Assembly (NCBI GenBank): GCA_016187945.1
Contig: JACPIT010000014.1
Coordinates: 1 to 55,671 of the forward strand
Direction of reading: 5' to 3'
DNA from: Opitutia bacterium
GTDB taxonomy: Bacteria; Verrucomicrobiota; Verrucomicrobiia; Opitutales; Opitutaceae
Length of the DNA: 55,671 nucleotides
A model generated the notes under the pieces. It made no database searches, was not told the origin of the DNA, and worked only from the letters and a program-made list of their open reading frames with translations. Shown here one piece after another: positions 28,328 through 38,551 of this stretch. A program made the position numbers and the translations under genes. Each line of letters begins with the position of its first letter. Position 1 is the stretch's first letter.

Positions 28328-31300
28328 ATGCGCCGCGTGTTCGACACGACCACCCCCGCCGGACGCCGTTTCTGGCGCTATTGGCTCGCGGGCGTGGCGA
28401 TGGCCGGGCTGGTGACGGCCGGATGGCAGCAATGGCTGCACGAGGCGACAGAACGGCGGGTCGCCGAGGAAGCGACGCGGCTCGAGGGCGAACTGGTCGG
28501 CCGACTCGAAGCCTACGTCGCCTTGCTGCGCGGTGTGGCGGGGTTGTTCGCGGCGAACGAGCGAGTCACGCGGGTGGACTTCAAAGCCTACGTCGCGCAA
28601 CTCGGAGTGGAGCGGAACTATCCGGGCACGCAGGGCATCGGTTTTTCGCAACGCGTGCCGCCGGCGGACTTGGCGAACGTGATTGCGGATCGCCGTCAGC
28701 AGGGGGCGGAGACGTTTCACGTCTGGCCCGAAGATCCGCGGCGCGAGTATCACACGATCGTCTTTCTCGAACCGGAGGACCGCCGCAATCTGGCGGCGCT
28801 GGGCTACGACATGCACACCGACGCGGTGCGCCGCGAGGCGATGGATCACGCGGGACGCTCGGGCGGAGCGGCGGTCTCGGGCGTGGTGACGCTCGTGCAG
28901 GAGATCGACGCGCAGAAACAACCGGGATTTCTCATCTATTATCCGGTGTATCGGCAACGCGGTGGCGGCGTGCCGGCGTCGGTCGAGGAGCGGGAGCGGA
29001 CGTTGGCCGGTTTTGTCTACGCGCCGTTCCGGGCCGCGGATTTTCTGCGCAATCGGGTGGCGCGGACGGAGCGGCAGGGAATCTGTCTCACGATCTGGGA
29101 GGGCGATCGTCCCGACGCCCGCACGCGGCTGTTCGTCACGTCCGGCGGCGCGAGCGCGCCGGGCGGCGGCTGGTCGCGGGTGGGGGTGACGCGCTCGTTG
29201 CCGATGTTGAATCGCGTGTGGACGTTCCGCTATGAAACGGCGGTGACGGGCTGGCTGCCGTGGTGGGCGGTGTGGTTGATCGGCATCGCGGGCGCGTCGG
29301 TGCTGGCCGTGCTGGTGGATCGCGAACGCCGCGCGCTCGAACTCGCGGAGGAGAGCGCGGCGGCGCGCCGGGATCGCGAGCAGCAACTCGCGTTGCTCAT
29401 GGATGTGATGCCGCTGCTCGTGGTTTTCGTGGACCGCGCCGGCGTGTTCCGCCTCGTGAACGCGCGGCTGCAGGAGTGGTTCGGCGTCGAGCCGCGGATG
29501 CTGATCGGCCGGCCGCTGCGGGAAGTGGCGCGGGGGGAAACCTACGCGGAGCTGGAGCCGATCGTGCGCCGTGCGCTCGCGGGGGAGAAAGTGGCGTTCG
29601 AGCGCTGGTTCGGTCCGAGCGCCGGCGAGGCGGCATCGCCTTTGCCGGCCCGCTATCTCTCGGTGCATCTCGTGCCGTATCGGGACGGAACCGGCCAAGT
29701 GGTGGGGTTCTACGCGGTGGCGTCGGATTTGACGGCGCACATCCACGCCGAGCAGGGCGCGCGTTTCGTCGCCGATTGCAGCAACCTGCTGATCGCGGCG
29801 GCGAGCGAGGGGGCGATCATGCAGGGCCTCGTGCGGCTCGCGGTGCCGCGCGTGGCGGACGGAGCGGTGATTTTCAAGGTGACGCCGGAGAAGCTGCGCG
29901 TGGCGGCGATCGCGCATCGCGAAGCCGAGGCGGAGGTGCTGTTGCGGCGGCGCTTCGGCGGCTTCGAGCTGGGGATCGAGGGCGCGTCGCTGCTGGCGCG
30001 CGCGGCGCGCACGGGGCGTGCGGTGGCGCTGGCGGAGATTCAGAGCGGCGACTTGCGCCGGTTGTTTCCCGATCCCGACGCGAGCGACATGGAGCGGCTC
30101 GGCATCCGCTCGGTGTTGCACGTCCCGGTGGTGGTGCGCGATCGCGTGTGGGCCGTGCTGACGCTCGCGATGGCCGGCAGCGGCCGGCGCTATTCGACCG
30201 ACGACCTGCCGCTCGCCGAGGAAATCTCGACGCGCATCCGGCTGTCGGTGGAAAACGCGCTGCTGTTCCGCGAGGCGCGGCAGGAAATCGAGGAGCGCCG
30301 CCGCGCGGAGCGGACCGCGCGCGAGTCCGAGGAGCGCTTCCGCCTGCTCGTGGAGGGCGCGCGCGACTACGCGATGATCCTGCTCGACGCGGACGGGAAG
30401 ATCGCGAGTTGGAATCCCGGCGCGGGGCGGCTGCTGGGTTTTTCCGAGCAGGAAGCGCTGGGGCTGCCGTTCGCGATGCTCTTCAGCGCCGACGATCGGG
30501 CGGCCGGGCTGCCCGGACAGGAACTCGAGACGGCGCGCAAGGCCGGCTCGGCGCCCGACGAGCGCTGGCACTTGCGCAAGGACGGCTCGCGCTTCTGGGC
30601 GAGCGGGCACACCGTCGCGCTGCGCGACGAGCAGGGCGGCGTCCGCGGGTTCGCGAAGGTCATGCGCGACCTCACGGGCTGGAAATTGAGCGAGGAGGAA
30701 CTCGAGCGCCGCGTGCACCAGCGCACGCTCGAGCTCAACGAGGCGGTGCAGGAGCTGGAGGCGTTTTCCTATTCGGTGTCGCACGATCTGCGCTCGCCGC
30801 TGCGCAGCATTCAGAGTTTCACGAGCTTCACGATCGAGGAAGCGAGCGACCGGCTGAACCCGACCGAACGCGGCTATCTCGAGCGCGTGCAGCGTTCGGC
30901 GGCGCGGCTCGACCGGCTCATCTCCGATCTGCTCGCCTACACCCGCGTGTCGAAGACGCGCGTGCCGCTGGAGCCGGTGAGCCTCGATGCGCTGGTGGGG
31001 CAAATCCAGCGCGAGCACCCGGAGTTCAATCCGCCGCACGCGACGGTGGAAATCCGCGGCCCGCTCGGGCGCATCGTCGGCAACGAGGCTTACGTGACGC
31101 AGTGCGTGACGAACCTGCTGGGCAACGCGGTGAAGTTCGTCGCTCCCGGGCGCGTGCCGGCGGTGAAAATTTGGGGCGAGCGGATCGGCGCGAACGTGCG
31201 GCTGCATTTTCAGGACAACGGCATCGGCGTGCCGCCGGAGCACGCCGCGCGGATTTTCCAGATTTTCGAGCGGCTGCATCCGGGCGGGAGCTACGAGGGC

Positions 31301-31432
31301 ACGGGCGTCGGCCTCGCGATCGTGCGGCGCGCGGCGCAACGGATGAACGGCAGCGTCGGCGTGCGGCCGACTCCCGAGGGCGAGGGCTCGGTTTTCTGGC
31401 TCGAACTGCCGGCGGCGAACGACGCGGTGTGA
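28328..31432 (+). CDS. Membrane sensor histidine kinase: CHASE-PAS-GAF-PAS-HisKA-HATPase
   Basis: A 1034-residue inner-membrane sensor kinase. A first membrane span (about 15-32) and second (about 300-322) enclose a CHASE-type extracellular sensor (AFHV-like TFHVWPEDPRREYHTIV, VTLVQEIDAQKQPGFLIYYP). Then come a PAS domain (about 350-480), a GAF-like domain (about 490-640), a second PAS (RFRLLVEGARDYAMIL) and the kinase core with phospho-accepting His in YSVSHDLRSPLRS near 818, NLLGNAVKF near 930 and GTGVGLAIV near the end. No receiver domain is present and no response regulator gene is adjacent. A longer start 75 bases upstream is possible; the chosen one precedes the first span directly. Confidence 0.9.
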   Translation: MRRVFDTTTPAGRRFWRYWLAGVAMAGLVTAGWQQWLHEATERRVAEEATRLEGELVGRLEAYVALLRGVAGLFAANERVTRVDFKAYVAQLGVERNYPGTQGIGFSQRVPPADLANVIADRRQQGAETFHVWPEDPRREYHTIVFLEPEDRRNLAALGYDMHTDAVRREAMDHAGRSGGAAVSGVVTLVQEIDAQKQPGFLIYYPVYRQRGGGVPASVEERERTLAGFVYAPFRAADFLRNRVARTERQGICLTIWEGDRPDARTRLFVTSGGASAPGGGWSRVGVTRSLPMLNRVWTFRYETAVTGWLPWWAVWLIGIAGASVLAVLVDRERRALELAEESAAARRDREQQLALLMDVMPLLVVFVDRAGVFRLVNARLQEWFGVEPRMLIGRPLREVARGETYAELEPIVRRALAGEKVAFERWFGPSAGEAASPLPARYLSVHLVPYRDGTGQVVGFYAVASDLTAHIHAEQGARFVADCSNLLIAAASEGAIMQGLVRLAVPRVADGAVIFKVTPEKLRVAAIAHREAEAEVLLRRRFGGFELGIEGASLLARAARTGRAVALAEIQSGDLRRLFPDPDASDMERLGIRSVLHVPVVVRDRVWAVLTLAMAGSGRRYSTDDLPLAEEISTRIRLSVENALLFREARQEIEERRRAERTARESEERFRLLVEGARDYAMILLDADGKIASWNPGAGRLLGFSEQEALGLPFAMLFSADDRAAGLPGQELETARKAGSAPDERWHLRKDGSRFWASGHTVALRDEQGGVRGFAKVMRDLTGWKLSEEELERRVHQRTLELNEAVQELEAFSYSVSHDLRSPLRSIQSFTSFTIEEASDRLNPTERGYLERVQRSAARLDRLISDLLAYTRVSKTRVPLEPVSLDALVGQIQREHPEFNPPHATVEIRGPLGRIVGNEAYVTQCVTNLLGNAVKFVAPGRVPAVKIWGERIGANVRLHFQDNGIGVPPEHAARIFQIFERLHPGGSYEGTGVGLAIVRRAAQRMNGSVGVRPTPEGEGSVFWLELPAANDAV

Positions 31433-31509
31433 GCGCGGATGCGTGCGGCGAGTGGCTGCGTCGGCCGGAAGCCGGCGCTGAGCCACGCCCCGCGCGGCGG
31501 AGCGGCGGA

Positions 31510-31656
31510 TCAGGTTTGGAGCAGCCCGATCACGAGCCCGGCGAGGCCGATGGCGAGAGCGAGGGCGAACACGACGGCGGTGGCGGCGGTCTTGAGGCGC
31601 TCAAGATTTTCGGCGGCGACCCACGGGTTTTCGTCCATGACGAGTTTGATCCTCAT
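31510..31656 (-). CDS. Small single-span membrane protein, family member 1
   Basis: A 48-residue protein of unknown function. The N-terminal soluble part (MDENPWVAAENLERLKTAAT) is followed by one hydrophobic span (VVFALALAIGLAGLVIGLL). The ATG is preceded by GAGG seven bases upstream. It aligns with the two small proteins on the other side of glgP (34606-34758 and 34881-35030), sharing N.W(I/L/V)..(S/A)(D/E)..ERLK..AT followed by a span. Codon use is high-GC at third positions. Existence as a gene rests on this similarity. Confidence 0.6.
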   Translation of the reverse strand: MRIKLVMDENPWVAAENLERLKTAATAVVFALALAIGLAGLVIGLLQT

Positions 31657-31755
31657 GACAGCCTCTACATCGGCACGGCGGGGCCGGGCTTGAGGAAAGC
31701 CGGGGCGGTTTAGCCCGGATGTTTCGCCCGCCGAGCGAAGCACGCGACGCAGCGT

Positions 31756-31818
31756 GGTAGCGGAACTCGTGAGAATTTCGCCGCTGTTGAGGTGCGAAAA
31801 CCTCACGGTTTCCGCTCC
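31756..31818. repeat. GTAG inverted repeat downstream of glgP
   Basis: Arms at 31756-31781 (starting GGTAGCGGAA) and 31794-31818 are inverted and match in about 20 of 26 positions, with a 12-base loop. The right arm's outer end reads GGAGC on its own strand instead of GGTAG. The surrounding 31657-32004 stretch shows no coding frame. Confidence 0.65.
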
Positions 31819-31981
31819 GCCGTGAAATATCCTGGTTAAAGAAAGCGACGCCGCGTGCGGTGGGGCAAGGCCGCTGGGCCCGTCGAAACGTGCTCGCGGC
31901 GCGCCCAGCGGTCGCGCCCCGCGCGATCGCGCCGGCCTCGGCGGCGGCCCACTCGCGCGCATCACCCCGGAACGGAGGTTC

Positions 31982-32004
31982 GGTAGGGCCGGCTGAAGCC
32001 GGCC

Positions 32005-32008
<4 letters not shown>
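31982..32008. repeat. Compact GTAG palindrome overlapping the glgP stop
   Basis: A near-perfect palindrome GGTAGGGCCGGCT-GA-AGCCGGCCCTAC with two GTAG heads back to back. The head on the minus strand supplies the TAG stop codon of glgP. It may also act as a 3' hairpin of the glgP transcript. Confidence 0.85.
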
Positions 32009-34470
<2,462 letters not shown>

Positions 34471-34605
34471 GGGGGCATGGGGTGAACCCGGCTGGGCGGC
34501 ACCGTCCGCGTGGAGCCGGCGGCGGGCCAGTCGTGCACCGCGCGAGCGGAGCAGGAGCTTATTACGCGGAGGGCCCGCGCGCGCCAAGGGCAAATCTGCC
34601 GCGCC

Positions 34606-34758
34606 TCACGCGTGCAGCAGGCCGTAGACGAGCAATCCGATGCCCGCCGCACCGGCGACGATCAGGGCCAGCGTGGCCGCGACGAGTTTCAGCCGCTCGC
34701 GACGATCGGATTCGAGCCAGGCGTTTTCGGTTTTGCGTTGGAGAAGCGGCAAGCGCAC
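34606..34758 (-). CDS. Small single-span membrane protein, family member 2
   Basis: Read from a GTG, 50 residues: a short N-terminus with ENAWLESDRRERLKLVAATL, then one span (ALIVAGAAGIGLLVYGLL). It is closely similar to member 3 just upstream on the same strand (NAW(L/I).SDRRERLKLVA identical). An ATG at 34881 would give 91 residues and would overlap the member 3 stop as TGATG. The extra N-terminus is Arg-rich, and the paralogues are 48-49 residues, so the short form was preferred. Function unknown. Confidence 0.6.
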   Translation of the reverse strand: MRLPLLQRKTENAWLESDRRERLKLVAATLALIVAGAAGIGLLVYGLLHA

Positions 34759-34880
34759 CCGGGCTAGAAAGGGAGCTCGCGCCCGGGCGAAAAGCTTTTC
34801 CGCGCGGCGCCGCAACCGATACGCGCACTTTGCCAATTGACGCGGACGGCTCGGGAAAACGTCCGGCTGCGAGCGCGGCA

Positions 34881-35030
34881 TCAGTGTGCAGCGAGGCCGA
34901 AAACCAAGAGGCCGAATCCGCCCGCGAGCGCGGCGACGGAGACGAGCACGGTGGCGACCAGCTTGAGTCGTTCGCGGCGGTCGGAAGCGATCCAAGCGTT
35001 ATCGTTTTTCGGTAAAAAGAAACCGAGCAT
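34881..35030 (-). CDS. Small single-span membrane protein, family member 3
   Basis: A 49-residue protein: MLGFFLPKNDNAWIASDRRE, then RLKLVATVL leading into one hydrophobic span with several Gly (VSVAALAGGFGLLVFGLAA). It shares NAW..SDRRERLKLVAT with member 2 and the looser N.W...(D/E)..ERLK pattern with member 1. The charged N-terminus ahead of the span suggests a cytosolic amphipathic segment next to the membrane. AT-rich sequence about 70 bases upstream (CGTAAAATTG) could be a promoter -10 region. Function unknown. Confidence 0.65.
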   Translation of the reverse strand: MLGFFLPKNDNAWIASDRRERLKLVATVLVSVAALAGGFGLLVFGLAAH

Positions 35031-35159
35031 GCCCCACGAATGCGAAACGAGAGGCACCGTGAAAAGTCCGCGTCGATGAATACGGACAATTTTACGATTT
35101 ATTGGCGCGCACGGCGGTCGGCGCGCTTCGACGAGCCCGGTTTTGCCCGCGGGAGGGGA

Positions 35160-35372
35160 TCAGGTGCGCTTCGTCGTGGAGCTCGATGGCGATGCGAGCG
35201 CGGCGGAGCGCAACTCGGATTCGGCTTTCAGCCAATGCTCGAAGTCGCAGCCGACGGGTTTACCTTCCTCCTGCCAGATGGCGTAGGCGCGGTTGGCGAT
35301 GACGGAGTCGTCGAGCGACACCGTCGGAGCGATCGGGAGCGGAGCGGTTGCGGCAGTCTTCTTCTTTTTCAT
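35160..35372 (-). CDS. DUF2934 domain protein
   Basis: A 70-residue small cytoplasmic protein. After a Lys-rich start (MKKKKTAATA), the body SVIANRAYAIWQEEGKPVGC followed by DFEHWLKAESEL matches the DUF2934 pattern (AY.IW...G.P.G.D..HW..AE.E). The family occurs in many Gram-negative bacteria with no established function. The ATG before KKKK was chosen; the longer frame overlaps the neighbouring gene. It is 22 bases after the stop of the unknown 152-residue gene, so the two are probably co-transcribed. Confidence 0.85.
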   Translation of the reverse strand: MKKKKTAATAPLPIAPTVSLDDSVIANRAYAIWQEEGKPVGCDFEHWLKAESELRSAALASPSSSTTKRT

Positions 35373-35394
35373 GGGCGAGTTGGGTGAAGGTGTT

Positions 35395-35853
35395 TCAGTT
35401 GCGTTCCGGGTGGTGGTCGTTCGTTCGGTTGATGCCGTCGTCCCGCGATCTCGCGTTTTGCCCCTCGGCGGAGATGCGATTTCGGGCCAAAGCGCGGGCG
35501 CGCCACTCATCCAGCCGGATTTCGAGCAGGGTCATCAATCCGGAGATGCTGTCGGTTTCGTGAATATCGCTGGAATGCACGAGCACCTCGACGAGTTCGC
35601 GATGCTCGATGAGGACGAGAGGCGCCTGTGGGGTTTCGTCGTGGGGCTGGCCGCCAGCGTGGTTTCTTTCGACGAACTCGATCGCGCAGGGCAGGAGGCG
35701 GACGAAGCGGTCCCACACGGTGAGCAGGCCGGTCAATTCGCCGGGCGATTCGCTCGCGCGGCGAGCCTTCGAGGTCCGGTGAGACCAGCGGACGACGTGG
35801 TCGAACACGTGGTGGTTCGAGCCGTAGACAAAGATAATGCGCCGCGGTTGCAT
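35395..35853 (-). CDS. Unknown 152-residue protein
   Basis: I do not recognise this protein. Codon third positions are strongly G/C throughout, as in neighbouring genes, which supports real coding. It starts MQPRRIIFVYGSNHHVFDHV, has a hydrophobic-acidic middle (LPCAIEFVERNHAGG; APLVLIEHRELVEVLVHSSD) and a helical C-terminal part (LMTLLEIRLDEWRARALARN), then a polar tail. No signal peptide or membrane span. It lies directly upstream of the DUF2934 gene on the same strand. A perfect TTGACA on the minus strand at 35978-35973 could be a -35 box, but no good -10 follows at standard distance. Confidence 0.6.
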   Translation of the reverse strand: MQPRRIIFVYGSNHHVFDHVVRWSHRTSKARRASESPGELTGLLTVWDRFVRLLPCAIEFVERNHAGGQPHDETPQAPLVLIEHRELVEVLVHSSDIHETDSISGLMTLLEIRLDEWRARALARNRISAEGQNARSRDDGINRTNDHHPERN

Positions 35854-36029
35854 CGGGAGTTGCCCAAAGGGAACTTCGCGAATTCAGAAAGCGGTTCGCG
35901 ATATGACCGGGCCCGGAGACTTTTCGATAGCGCTCGCGTCGGGCCCGCGCGACAGAAAAGAGTCGCGATCTGTGTCAAGGCGGCCCCCGAGGCGTCGCAC
36001 GCGGTGCGGTCGGGCCGCGCCCGGCGATT

Positions 36030-38405
36030 CTACCCGGCGGATGGCTTCGCGTCGGGATGCAGGAGCGAGTGCACGGCCGCGAGCAGCGTCTCGGGCTTGA
36101 ACGGCTTGTAGAGAATCGGCACGCCGACTTTCGCCCAGCCGGGCGACCCGGTGACGGCGAGGATGGGCACATGCGGGTGCTGGCGGCGGAGGAGTTGGAC
36201 GAACGCCTCGCCGCCGAGCTGCGGCATGACGAGGTCGGTGATCACCAGGCGAAGCGAGCGGCGGTGCGTGTCCGCGACGAGAGCGGCTTCGATGCCGTGG
36301 GCAGCGAGAGCGACGGTGTAGCCGTGCGTGGTGAGGGTGACGCCGAGCAGGTCGCGCACGGACGCTTCGTCGTCGACGACGAGGATGAGTTCGCCGTCTC
36401 CGCGCGGGATGGCGCGGGTGGCTGCGTCCGCAGACGAGGTGTCGAGGTCCGTCTCGACGACGGGCAGATAAATGCGGAACGTGGTGCCTTGTCCGACGGC
36501 GGTGTCGACCGTCGCGAAGCCCTCGTGATTCGCGACGATCGCGCGAACGGTTGAGAGACCGAGCCCGGTGCCTTTGCCCTGCGGTTTGGTGGTGAAGAAC
36601 GGCTCCCAGATGCGCGCGAACACGTCGGGCGGAATGCCCGTGCCGGTGTCGCCGACTTCGAGGCAGAGGAAGCGTCCGGCGCGGGCGTCGGGCGCGGCGG
36701 GCAGGGCGGCGGCGTCGAGCACGACGTTGCGCGCGTGCAGGCGCAGCGTGCCGCCGTTGGGCATGGCGTCGCGGGCGTTCACGCAGAGGTTGAGCAGCAC
36801 CTGGTGGATTTGCGTGGCGTTCGCCTTGGTCGGCCAGAGATCGGCGGGGATCGAGTGATCGAGTCGGATGGACGGCGGGAACGTTTCCTCGATGAGCGAA
36901 AGGATGTCGCGCGCGACGTGCTTGAGCTGGACCGCGTGGCGTTCGCCGCCGGTGCCGTGGGCGAAGGCGAGGATCTGCCGCACCAGGCCGGCGCCGCGTT
37001 CGGCGCTCTGCACGAGGGTGTCGAGGAGCCGCTGGTCGGCCGAAGACGCGCCCGGCTCGGCGCGGAGCAATTGGCCGGCCATCAGGATCGGCGAAAGGAT
37101 GTTGTTGAAATCGTGCGCGATGCCGGCGGCGAGCATGCCGAGATTTTCGAGGCGCTGGGAGCGGAGCAGTTGTTCCTCGAGGTTTTTGCGCGCGGTGACG
37201 TCGTGCGCGATGACGAGCAGTGCGGTGCGGCCGTCGTAGTCGATCGGGCAGCCCTGGAGCTCGACGACGATGATGCTTTCGTCCCTGCGGCGATGGTGAC
37301 ACTCGACGGTGCGATTCGGGCGCTGGAGCGAGTCGCGCAGCGCGGTGGCGTGGGGATCGAGATCGGGCTGCGCGGAGAGCTGGGCGATCGTCAGCGAGCG
37401 GAACTCCCCGGCGCTGTAGCCGTAGTGCCGCACGGCCGTTTCGTTGACGGCGAGGATGCGGCAGGTGTCGAGGTCGCAGACCCAGAGCGGCAGGGGGTTG
37501 CGGTCGAAGAGCAGGCGATAGCGTGCTTCGCTGGCGCGGATCGCCTCTTCGACGCGGACCTCGTGGGTGACGTCGAGCAGGACGAAGAACAACGAGTCCA
37601 CGTGGCCGGATGCGTCCTTCACCGGGGTGATCGTCCAATTCCAATAGGTGACCCCGCGCTCGGGCTGATCGACGTAGACGAAGGGGCGGGCGTGCGTCGT
37701 GTAAGGCTGGCCGGTGCGCACGACCTCGCGGAAGATCGCCTCGGCTTCGTCGCCGGGATAGAGCGCAAAGTGATTTTTGCCGACGAAAAACTCCGGGGTT
37801 TGGCGGCCGGTGACCGCGTAGGCGCGGTTCACGCGGAGGAAATTGAAATCGCGATCGAGGTAGGCGATGCAGATCTCGGTCGAATCGAAAATGCGTTCGA
37901 GGAGCGCGTGGTTCTTGCGCAGCTCGGCTTCGATCCGTTTGCGCGAGGTGATGTCGACCATCACGCCGCGAAGCCGGACCGCGCGACCGTTCAGGGAGTC
38001 GACGCGGACAAAATCCTTCAACCACACCGCGCGGCCGTCCGCGGCGAGCATGCGGTATTCGAACTCGTGATTTTCGAGCCGCTGCGTGGCATCGGCGCAG
38101 AACTTCACCGCCATTTCGCGGTCCTCGGGATGGAGGTGGCTCGGCCAGAAGTCCGGCTCTTCAAGCCACGCGCCGAGCGGATAGCCGAGGAGTTCGACCG
38201 CCTTCTCGCTGACGAAAGTGAAATGCCCGGAGACGGGATCGAATTCCCACACGATCGCATCGATCGAGCTGACGATGCCGGTGAGACGTCGCTCGAGATC
38301 CGGGAGCGGTGGCGGTGGGCACGGAACGCTCGGAGGGGTCGCGCGAGGCATCACGGACAGCTTCCCGCCGTCCGCGGCATCGCCGTTGTGCGAGTCGGCG
38401 TTCAT
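36030..38405 (-). CDS. Soluble hybrid histidine kinase: three PAS, HisKA, HATPase, receiver
   Basis: A 791-residue cytoplasmic kinase with no membrane span. Three PAS domains fill about residues 30-410 (FDPVSGHFTFVSEKAVELLG; IFDSTEICIAYLD; LLFDRNPLPLWVCDL). The phospho-accepting His is in GMLAAGIAHDFNNIL near 430, the ATPase has HQVLLNLCVNARDAMPNGG and GKGTGLGLSTV, and a C-terminal receiver domain has its Asp in VITDLVMPQLGG near 723 and Lys in ILYKPFKP. The HDFNNIL type often uses the attached receiver as phosphate sink. The ATG giving MNADSHNGD was chosen; upstream frame overlaps the pdhC region. Signal unknown. Confidence 0.9.
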   Translation of the reverse strand: MNADSHNGDAADGGKLSVMPRATPPSVPCPPPPLPDLERRLTGIVSSIDAIVWEFDPVSGHFTFVSEKAVELLGYPLGAWLEEPDFWPSHLHPEDREMAVKFCADATQRLENHEFEYRMLAADGRAVWLKDFVRVDSLNGRAVRLRGVMVDITSRKRIEAELRKNHALLERIFDSTEICIAYLDRDFNFLRVNRAYAVTGRQTPEFFVGKNHFALYPGDEAEAIFREVVRTGQPYTTHARPFVYVDQPERGVTYWNWTITPVKDASGHVDSLFFVLLDVTHEVRVEEAIRASEARYRLLFDRNPLPLWVCDLDTCRILAVNETAVRHYGYSAGEFRSLTIAQLSAQPDLDPHATALRDSLQRPNRTVECHHRRRDESIIVVELQGCPIDYDGRTALLVIAHDVTARKNLEEQLLRSQRLENLGMLAAGIAHDFNNILSPILMAGQLLRAEPGASSADQRLLDTLVQSAERGAGLVRQILAFAHGTGGERHAVQLKHVARDILSLIEETFPPSIRLDHSIPADLWPTKANATQIHQVLLNLCVNARDAMPNGGTLRLHARNVVLDAAALPAAPDARAGRFLCLEVGDTGTGIPPDVFARIWEPFFTTKPQGKGTGLGLSTVRAIVANHEGFATVDTAVGQGTTFRIYLPVVETDLDTSSADAATRAIPRGDGELILVVDDEASVRDLLGVTLTTHGYTVALAAHGIEAALVADTHRRSLRLVITDLVMPQLGGEAFVQLLRRQHPHVPILAVTGSPGWAKVGVPILYKPFKPETLLAAVHSLLHPDAKPSAG

Positions 38406-38490
38406 GCACGGTGGAAATTCCCCCCGTGGAGACACCGACGCAACCGGGAAACCCGTTCCCGCCGGATTCAGTAGGCGATCAAAAGGGCGA

Positions 38491-38523
38491 AAACAAAAAG
38501 CGCGCCGTGGGGGGGGCGCGCTT
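38491..38523 (-). terminator. Terminator of the pyruvate dehydrogenase operon
   Basis: The stem AAGCGCGCC/GGCGCGCTT with an 8-base G-rich loop, read on the minus strand, is followed by TTTTTGTTTT. It starts 29 bases after the pdhC stop and before the kinase gene. Confidence 0.8.
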
Positions 38524-38551
38524 GAAAAACGGGGAGCGTGAGTCCCGGGGC

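Noticed and set aside
28226-31486. A 1086-codon open frame opposite the CHASE histidine kinase
   Set aside because: The plus strand encodes clear CHASE, PAS, GAF and kinase motifs. The opposite translation is Arg/His-rich without recognisable domains.
34758-34881. A 91-residue version of small membrane protein 2 starting at an ATG overlapping its neighbour's stop
   Set aside because: The added N-terminus is Arg-rich and absent from the two paralogues. Kept only as an alternative start.
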